Assembly: GCA_945878385.1 (NCBI GenBank)
Contig: CAMCTE010000187.1
Span: 1-5,483 of the forward strand
Direction: 5' to 3'
DNA: 5,483 nucleotides
Source: Azohydromonas lata NBRC 102462
Lineage (GTDB): Bacteria; Pseudomonadota; Gammaproteobacteria; Burkholderiales; Burkholderiaceae_C
Numbering within the stretch: the stretch's first letter is position 1; the number at the start of each line of letters is the position of its first letter. Position numbers and translations under genes: made by a program. The notes under the pieces were generated by a model. It was not told the origin of the DNA, ran no database searches, and saw only the letters and a program-made list of their open reading frames with translations. Shown here piece after piece: positions 1 to 3,854 of this stretch.

Positions 1-50
1 GCATCTTCTTCAAGGACATGGCCCACTTGCTGGGCCTGGCGAGAGTCTGA
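1..50 (+). CDS. 3' end of an upstream gene, product unknown
   Basis: The reading frame with codons starting at position 3 is open from the window edge and ends in TGA at 48-50. It gives a C-terminal tail reading IFFKDMAHLLGLARV. The mix of a charged KD pair with a leucine-rich end would fit a short amphipathic terminal helix. Fifteen residues are too few to name a family, so no function is proposed. The stop codon lies in the same frame as the downstream tspO start, 51 bp before it, and a strong hairpin sits between the two. The frame choice is an inference, because a fragment this short could be open by chance. Confidence 0.5.
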   Translation, partial: IFFKDMAHLLGLARV

Positions 51-60
51 GGCAATTCCC

Positions 61-91
61 TGCACGCGGGCCGGTCAGCGGCCGCGTGGCA
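61..91 (+). terminator. GC-rich hairpin between upstream gene and tspO (terminator-like)
   Basis: CACGCGG (63-69) plus CCG (71-73) pairs with CGG (79-81) plus CCGCGTG (82-88). Only G70 is bulged, and the loop is five bases (GTCAG). Outside a second bulge (G89), TG 61-62 can pair with CA 90-91. It lies 10 bp after the upstream stop codon, where a terminator would be expected. No T-run follows, so it is not a classical intrinsic terminator. It ends only 10 bases before the tspO GTG start, so in a read-through transcript it could affect ribosome access. The structure is seen directly; both roles are inferred. Confidence 0.5.
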
Positions 92-101
92 CGATTGGAC
101 G

Positions 102-650
102 GTGAATGATGATCGCCCTGAACGCATCGCATCGGCTCTAAGCAAAGTCCAAGGCGCCGCTTGGCTGCCCTGGGCGTGGCCGGTTGATGTCCGGTGGGCG
201 GTGCTGCTCATCACGGGGGTTGCACTCTTGGGTGCGTGGGCCACGGAGATTGGCGCCTGGTACCTGGGTTTGGTTCAGCCCCCTTGGAAACCGCCGGATT
301 GGGCGTTTGGCCCGATTTGGACCGCGCTGTATGTCACCACAGGATGGGCTGGGGTTCGCACCTGGCGGCGCCTGGAAGCGGGGCCTGATCAAAGCGCTTT
401 CTTGTTGGCCTGCCTGATCAACGCGATGCTCAATGTGCTTTGGAGCACCTTGTATTTCACACTCCGCCGGCCGGATTGGGCGTTGTGGGAAGGCGTGGCC
501 CTTTGGCTTTCCGCAGCCTGGGTGGCTACCTTGATGGCGCGCGTGGATCGGTTTTCTTCATTTCTGATGGTGCCGCACCTGGCATGGTTGGGCCTGGCGT
601 GGGCGTTGAATCTGGCCACGGTGAGGCTCAATCCCCTGACGGGCAGTTGA
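102..650 (+). CDS. tspO: TspO/MBR family tryptophan-rich sensory protein
   Basis: This is an integral membrane protein of the TspO / peripheral benzodiazepine receptor family. Characterised members bind porphyrins and, in Rhodobacter, act as oxygen-dependent negative regulators of photosynthesis genes. The 182 residues contain the family hallmarks. These are WY at 53-54, the first-loop signature PPWKPPDWAFGPIWTALY (60-77), LNVLWSTLYF (110-119) in helix 3, and a last helix with VPHLAWLGLAWALN (157-170) before a closing LN. Five membrane helices fit at roughly 31-52, 68-88, 98-120, 126-146 and 152-174. The protein is about 20-25 residues longer than the usual ~160, owing to an N-terminal extension of about 30 residues. 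The start is GTG at 102: the ATG at 106 is out of frame and the first in-frame ATG lies deep inside the protein. Shine-Dalgarno support is poor (GGA at 97-99 is too close), so initiation may be weak or CTG at 60 may be used. The HiPIP gene follows on the same strand after 96 bp. Confidence 0.93.
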   Translation: MNDDRPERIASALSKVQGAAWLPWAWPVDVRWAVLLITGVALLGAWATEIGAWYLGLVQPPWKPPDWAFGPIWTALYVTTGWAGVRTWRRLEAGPDQSAFLLACLINAMLNVLWSTLYFTLRRPDWALWEGVALWLSAAWVATLMARVDRFSSFLMVPHLAWLGLAWALNLATVRLNPLTGS

Positions 651-737
651 GCCACACCATAGGCCAGTGCTCCGGTCGGATTTCGACTTGTGCCACCATT
701 CCGGTATGCAGGCCGTTGCGCCTGTCGGTATTCAACT

Positions 738-741
738 GGAG
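738..741 (+). promoter_or_regulatory. Shine-Dalgarno site of the HiPIP gene
   Basis: GGAG at 738-741 lies five bases before the ATG at 747. It decides the start: the frame is open further upstream with an ATG at 690, but that ATG has no comparable ribosome binding site and would place about 19 unrelated residues ahead of the Tat signal peptide. Confidence 0.7.
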
Positions 742-746
742 AAACC

Positions 747-1055
747 ATGAGCAACACCAACCGCCGCGTATTCATCATGCAACTTGCTGCAGGCTCCTCT
801 GTGCTGGCTGCCACCGCTGCAAGCGCACAGGCCAAGATCGAGGAGAACGATGCGCAGGCCACCGCAGTGGGTTACAAGCATGACACCACCAAGGTTGACG
901 CCAAGAAGTTCCCCAAGCACGACAAGGCACAAAAGTGCAACAACTGCCAGCTCTACCAGGGCAAGGCCACTGATGCGTGGGGCGGTTGCCCCTTGTTCGG
1001 TGCCAAGCAGGTGGCAGGCAACGGTTGGTGCAGCGCCTACGCCAAGAAGGCCTGA
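747..1055 (+). CDS. hip: High-potential iron-sulfur protein (HiPIP), Tat-exported
   Basis: This is a small periplasmic [4Fe-4S] electron carrier working between +3 and +2. In purple bacteria HiPIPs carry electrons from the bc1 complex to the reaction centre; in respiring relatives they feed terminal oxidases. The precursor has 102 residues. The N-terminus NRRVFIMQLAAG carries a twin-arginine pair (R6, R7), a hydrophobic stretch, and an ASAQA cleavage region ending near residue 29. This fits Tat export of a protein folded around its cluster. The mature part of about 73 residues has all four ligands: C64, C67, C81 and C95 (C-x2-C-x13-C-x13-C). They lie in the classical KCNNCQLY, GGCPLF and GWCSAYA contexts. 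Y43, in VGYKHD, matches the conserved tyrosine packed against the cluster. The gene is probably a separate unit downstream of tspO. Only a weak promoter candidate is visible (TCGACT 683-688, 16 bp, TATGCA 705-710). The family assignment is firm; the electron partner is unknown. Confidence 0.96.
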   Translation: MSNTNRRVFIMQLAAGSSVLAATAASAQAKIEENDAQATAVGYKHDTTKVDAKKFPKHDKAQKCNNCQLYQGKATDAWGGCPLFGAKQVAGNGWCSAYAKKA

Positions 1056-1058
1056 AAC

Positions 1059-1098
1059 GAGGCCATGCCTCACCTCACCGGAAGCACTGGCTCCGGTG
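1059..1098. terminator. Hairpins at the convergent junction, possible bidirectional terminator
   Basis: GAGGC-CAT-GCCTC (1059-1071) is a short 5-bp hairpin just after the HiPIP stop codon. CACCGGA (1076-1082) pairs perfectly with TCCGGTG (1092-1098) around a 9-base loop. The second hairpin covers the stop codon and last codons of the minus-strand lipoprotein gene. Neither has a clear T-run on either strand, so termination is plausible from position but not shown. The two genes' coding ends are only 19 bp apart. Confidence 0.4.
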
Positions 1099-1476
1099 GA
1101 GGTTGACATAACGGTCGTAATTGAAGCCGCGTCCGGTGGCCGTGTCCACCACGGCACCGGGCGCGCCTCCGACCAGCAAATTGCCCACCAAGCCCAGGTT
1201 GGGTTTGGGGATGACCAGCGTAGAAGCGCTCCCCAGCATTTCGCCCCGGCATTCAACGCTCAGAACATTCCAGGAATTGGGGACCCGGACTTCAGCCGGC
1301 GTGTCAAACGATGTGCTTTGACCCGCGCCCACCATGACGCACCGAGCTCCCACATTTTGAACCGGGCCACATGAAGTGGTGACCACGATGTGCGAGTGGC
1401 GGTTGTCAGGCATGAGTACGCTTGCGCAGCCCTGAAGCGTCAGCACGACTGTGGCGATGAGGGTAGAGCGAATCAT
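1075..1476 (-). CDS. Small lipoprotein with GN-x3-GG-x2-G-x2-VD-x2-TG motif
   Basis: A 133-residue putative outer-membrane lipoprotein. The N-terminus MIRSTLIATVVLTLQGC is a short signal peptide with lipobox LQGC, and lipidation is expected at C17. Ala at +2 gives no inner-membrane retention signal. The middle holds C36, C46 and C76, with C131 near the end, so disulfides are possible. The C-terminal part KPNLGLVGNLLVGGAPGAVVD (91-111), followed by TATG, matches a pattern I know from many uncharacterised proteobacterial lipoproteins, which end in GN...GG..G..VD..TGA...YP. Their function is not established. The stretch 95-107 is glycine-spaced (G95, G98, G103, G104, G107) like a glycine zipper. 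The ATG at 1476 is chosen because it begins the signal peptide exactly. The frame is open further upstream to about 1875, but that part overlaps the PKD gene and has no signal peptide or domain. The ribosome site is weak (GGA about 10 bases upstream). The gene is divergent from the PKD lipoprotein gene. Confidence 0.82.
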   Translation of the reverse strand: MIRSTLIATVVLTLQGCASVLMPDNRHSHIVVTTSCGPVQNVGARCVMVGAGQSTSFDTPAEVRVPNSWNVLSVECRGEMLGSASTLVIPKPNLGLVGNLLVGGAPGAVVDTATGRGFNYDRYVNLHRSQCFR

Positions 1477-1527
1477 GGCGGGGATCCAAGCTGGGTCAGA
1501 TGAGGAATCGGTCTGAGCGGCGTGAAC

Positions 1528-1555
1528 TTGAACCACACATTGGTTCTGGGATACA
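1528..1555 (+). promoter_or_regulatory. Candidate promoter with internal operator-like palindrome
   Basis: TTGAAC (1528-1533), a 16-bp spacer and GATACA (1550-1555) form a weak sigma70-like promoter pointing at the PKD lipoprotein gene, with an untranslated leader of about 90 bases. Within it, GAACCA (1530-1535) and TGGTTC (1541-1546) form a perfect 6+6 palindrome around CACAT, and a further GAAC half-site lies at 1524-1527. A protein bound here would overlap the -35 box. This is the 175-bp region between two divergent lipoprotein genes, so it may serve both. The palindrome is seen directly; promoter and operator roles are inferred. Confidence 0.28.
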
Positions 1556-1651
1556 TCCTTGACGGTTCCTCCGGTGGAATGGGGATCGGACGGGCTGCTC
1601 AAGGATCGCGGTCTCGTGTCGATTCTGCTCGGGAGAACGAGGCCCATCGAC

Positions 1652-3598
1652 ATGAACACCATTGCCCACTTCAAATTGTTGCTGCTGAGCGCCTGCCTGA
1701 GCCTGCTGGCCGGCTGCGGCGGTGGCTCTGGAGGGTGTGGTGGTGCTTCGGTTGGGGCTCTAGGCTCGCTGGTGTGCGGTTCGAGTGCGGCCAACCAGCC
1801 ACCCACGGCCCAAATCGCAGCGCCCGCGGCTGTGACGGTGCGTACGCCTGTCACATTTGACGGAACAGGCAGCAAGGACCCTGATGGGCAGGCCCTGACC
1901 TACCGCTGGGAATTGGTGGCGAAGCCCGTGGGCAGTGAAGCGTCGCTGAGCGACATCACGACACCCAAGGCCGCCATCACCCCCGATGTTCCTGGCGCAT
2001 ACACCGTGCGGCTCACGGTCAGTGATGGCAAGGCTGACAGCGCCATTGCGAGCTACACCGTCACAGCGGCTCGCATCAACAACGCACCGTTGGCCAAGGC
2101 TGGCGAAGACATCACGGCCATCAATGGTGCTGAAGTGGTGCTCAACGGCACGGGCAGCAGCGACCCTGACGGCGACCTCATCAATTATCGGTGGGCCTTG
2201 GCCACGAAGCCTGCGGGCAGCATGGCGCAATTGGGCGGTTCACAGACCCCACGGCCCTTCTTCACGCCCGATGTGAGCGGCAGTTATGTCCTGTCATTGG
2301 TCACGAGTGACGGTGCGCTCAGCAGTGCGATGGCCTTTGTTACCGTGACCGCTGGCGCAGCCAATGTTGCACCTACAGCCGTGGCCACAGGCCCGACCTC
2401 GGTCGTGCTGGTAGGTTCTCGCGTGACGCTGGACGGATCGGCCAGCGTAGACCCCAATGGCGACATGTTGCGCTACAACTGGCGGTGGGTGTCCCGGCCC
2501 TTGGACAGCCTCGCAGTGCTGGGCTTTGACACCACGGCCCGCCCCGAATTCGTGCCTGATCAGCCCGGAGACTATGTGGTGGGCTTGGTGGTCAGCGACG
2601 GTCGCATCAATGGTTCCGAGCGCAATGTGACGGTGCGTGTGGCCCGGACTGCAACGCCCTCGGTGTCTGCTGGGGTCAACCAGTCGGTGTTGGTGGGGTC
2701 CACGATTGAGCTCGATGGTTCTGGTGCAGCGGTGGGTTCGGCCAGCGGCGTCAACGCCAGTCTGCTTTCCTATCTGTGGACCTTGGTTTCGCGGCCTGAA
2801 TTGACGGCGGGCGCCGTCGGGCCATCGATTGCGAATGCCGCATCCATCAAGGCGCAATTCATTCCGGACGCCGCAGGAACCTATGTGTTTCGTCTGACCG
2901 TTACGGATTCGCAGGGCAATCGCTCGAGTGACATCATTTCCGTTCGAGTGTCGCAGCGCAATGCGCCGCCGGTGGCCAATGCTGGAGGAAACAAAACCGC
3001 CTTTGTTGGTGAAACGGTCATGATGGATGCCGGCGGTAGCCGTGACGCCAATCCGGGTGATGTGTTGCGGTATGCCTGGCAGCTGATTTCCAGCCCCACC
3101 CTGCCTGCGGCCAGCGCGGCCAAGCTCAGCCCGGCCGGCAACGCGGCAGGCACGACATCTTCGAGCAAGGTCGTGGCGTTCACTCCAGATGTGCCGGGCA
3201 CCTATGTGCTGGGGCTGGTGGTCAATGATGGAATCGATTCGAGTGAGATGTCCTTGGCCACCATCACGGTGCGAGCGAACAATCAGGCGCCGCGCGCGGT
3301 GGTGACGGGCAGGAACACGGGTGTGGTGGGTTCGGTCATCACTTTCGATGGGCGCAGCAGCACCGACGATGCGTCTGTTCAGCTGCTGACCTACAGCTGG
3401 CGTTTGGAGATCAAGCCCAAGGACAGCACGCTGGTGTTGAGGGACTCGACGCTCTCTGTGCTGGCTTTGATTCCCGATCAGCCTGGTGAGTATGTGCTGC
3501 GCCTGCAGGTGGATGACGGCTCATTGAAGAGCCAGGATGAGCCCTTCGTGTTCACCGTGACACCCAGGCCCACCGGGGGTGCTGGTACCGGCGGCTGA
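1652..3598 (+). CDS. Lipoprotein of six tandem PKD/Ig-like domains
   Basis: A 648-residue predicted surface lipoprotein. MNTIAHFKLLLLSACLSLLAGC is a signal peptide with lipobox LAGC and lipid on C22. A glycine-rich tether (GGGSGGCGG) follows. Glycine at +2 favours outer-membrane sorting. Six PKD-like beta-sandwich domains come next, at about 48-143, 144-237, 238-332, 333-436, 437-542 and 543-638. Their shared landmarks are an opening N-x-xP, a central GS-x-DPDG loop, a core LxYxW, then a TPDVPGxYVxxLxVxDG hairpin and a closing VTV strand. Domains 4 and 5 carry insertions of about 10-15 residues and lack DPDG; domain 6 has TDD instead. The tail is short and Gly-rich (RPTGGAGTGG). There is no catalytic domain, so it is most likely a stalk, adhesin or binding scaffold (inference). 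The ATG at 1652 is preferred over an in-frame start near 1559 because the signal peptide begins there. A GAGG (1639-1642) lies nine bases upstream. It may be transcribed from the divergent intergenic region. Confidence 0.9.
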   Translation: MNTIAHFKLLLLSACLSLLAGCGGGSGGCGGASVGALGSLVCGSSAANQPPTAQIAAPAAVTVRTPVTFDGTGSKDPDGQALTYRWELVAKPVGSEASLSDITTPKAAITPDVPGAYTVRLTVSDGKADSAIASYTVTAARINNAPLAKAGEDITAINGAEVVLNGTGSSDPDGDLINYRWALATKPAGSMAQLGGSQTPRPFFTPDVSGSYVLSLVTSDGALSSAMAFVTVTAGAANVAPTAVATGPTSVVLVGSRVTLDGSASVDPNGDMLRYNWRWVSRPLDSLAVLGFDTTARPEFVPDQPGDYVVGLVVSDGRINGSERNVTVRVARTATPSVSAGVNQSVLVGSTIELDGSGAAVGSASGVNASLLSYLWTLVSRPELTAGAVGPSIANAASIKAQFIPDAAGTYVFRLTVTDSQGNRSSDIISVRVSQRNAPPVANAGGNKTAFVGETVMMDAGGSRDANPGDVLRYAWQLISSPTLPAASAAKLSPAGNAAGTTSSSKVVAFTPDVPGTYVLGLVVNDGIDSSEMSLATITVRANNQAPRAVVTGRNTGVVGSVITFDGRSSTDDASVQLLTYSWRLEIKPKDSTLVLRDSTLSVLALIPDQPGEYVLRLQVDDGSLKSQDEPFVFTVTPRPTGGAGTGG

Positions 3599-3617
3599 GC
3601 GCGCGCCACCAGCGCAA

Positions 3618-3639
3618 GCCGCTGACCTGAAGCAGCGGC
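3618..3639 (+). terminator. Hairpin after the PKD lipoprotein gene
   Basis: GCCGCTG (3618-3624) pairs perfectly with CAGCGGC (3633-3639) around the loop ACCTGAAG. The stem begins 20 bases after the TGA at 3596-3598, where a terminator would be expected. The bases that follow (ACCGACTAAAC) include no T-run, so it would be an atypical or Rho-assisted terminator, or only an mRNA-stabilising end. Confidence 0.5.
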
Positions 3640-3651
3640 ACCGACTAAACT
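3622..3651 (+). promoter_or_regulatory. Candidate promoter of tRNA-Leu
   Basis: CTGACC (3622-3627, four of six matches to TTGACA), an 18-bp spacer and TAAACT (3646-3651, four of six matches to TATAAT) would start transcription near 3658. That leaves about 45 bases of 5' leader for RNase P to remove. The -35 box overlaps the preceding hairpin. This is a weak match and rests mainly on the need for a promoter in this 104-bp gap. Confidence 0.25.
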
Positions 3652-3702
3652 GACTGGCTTGGTTGTATTCAGGCTTCGTGATCAGCACGGGTTGGGTGCA
3701 CC

Positions 3703-3785
3703 GCCGGCGTGGCGAAATCGGTAGACGCAAGGGACTTAAAATCCCTGCCTTCGGGGTGCGGGTTCGAGTCCCGCCGCCGGCACCA
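3703..3785 (+). tRNA. tRNA-Leu (anticodon UAA)
   Basis: A complete cloverleaf is visible. The acceptor stem GCCGGCG (3703-3709) pairs with CGCCGGC (3775-3781), followed by discriminator A3782 and an encoded CCA (3783-3785). The D arm is GCG...CGC around AAATCGGTAGA. The anticodon stem AGGGA/TCCCT (3730-3734 and 3742-3746) encloses loop CTTAAAA, with anticodon TAA at 3737-3739. A type-II variable arm with CC-TTCG-GG pairing follows. The T arm GCGGG-TTCGAGT-CCCGC completes it. The long variable arm and A at the discriminator agree with a leucine tRNA, which would read UUA and UUG. There is no intron in the anticodon loop, where cyanobacterial tRNA-Leu(UAA) genes carry a group I intron. It stands alone between two lipoprotein genes. 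Confidence 0.97.
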
Positions 3786-3854
3786 AGACTTCAAGATTCG
3801 TCGTTTGGTTCCGATCCATCGTCATCGGTATCTTGGGCAGCCCTACCCGGCTGC

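Noticed and set aside
690..746. Longer HiPIP start at the ATG at 690
   Set aside because: The GGAG-preceded ATG at 747 begins directly before the Tat twin-arginine motif. The upstream residues look like translated noncoding sequence.
1091..1576. Shared TCCGGTGGA at 1092-1100 and around 1567-1576
   Set aside because: It is a 9-base match in high-GC sequence with no further similarity around it, so chance is the simplest explanation.
1559..1651. N-terminal extension of the PKD lipoprotein
   Set aside because: The ATG at 1652 starts a textbook lipoprotein signal peptide with a GAGG nine bases before it. The extra 31 residues would put the signal peptide internally.
1477..1875. Upstream extension of the minus-strand lipoprotein frame to a start near 1875
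   Set aside because: It overlaps the signal peptide and first PKD domain coding region on the other strand, shows no domain of its own, and would bury the clear lipoprotein signal peptide starting at 1476.
1760..3201. Several open frames on the minus strand inside the PKD gene (for example 1760-2230, 2294-2857, 2881-3201)
   Set aside because: These are frame shadows of a GC-rich repetitive gene. Their translations are Arg/His/Ala-rich without any motif or signal.
3703..3785. tRNA-Leu as a phage or island attachment site
   Set aside because: No integrase gene and no second copy of the tRNA 3' end was seen in the window. Short GC-rich similarities such as CCGCCGGC nearby are too small to count.
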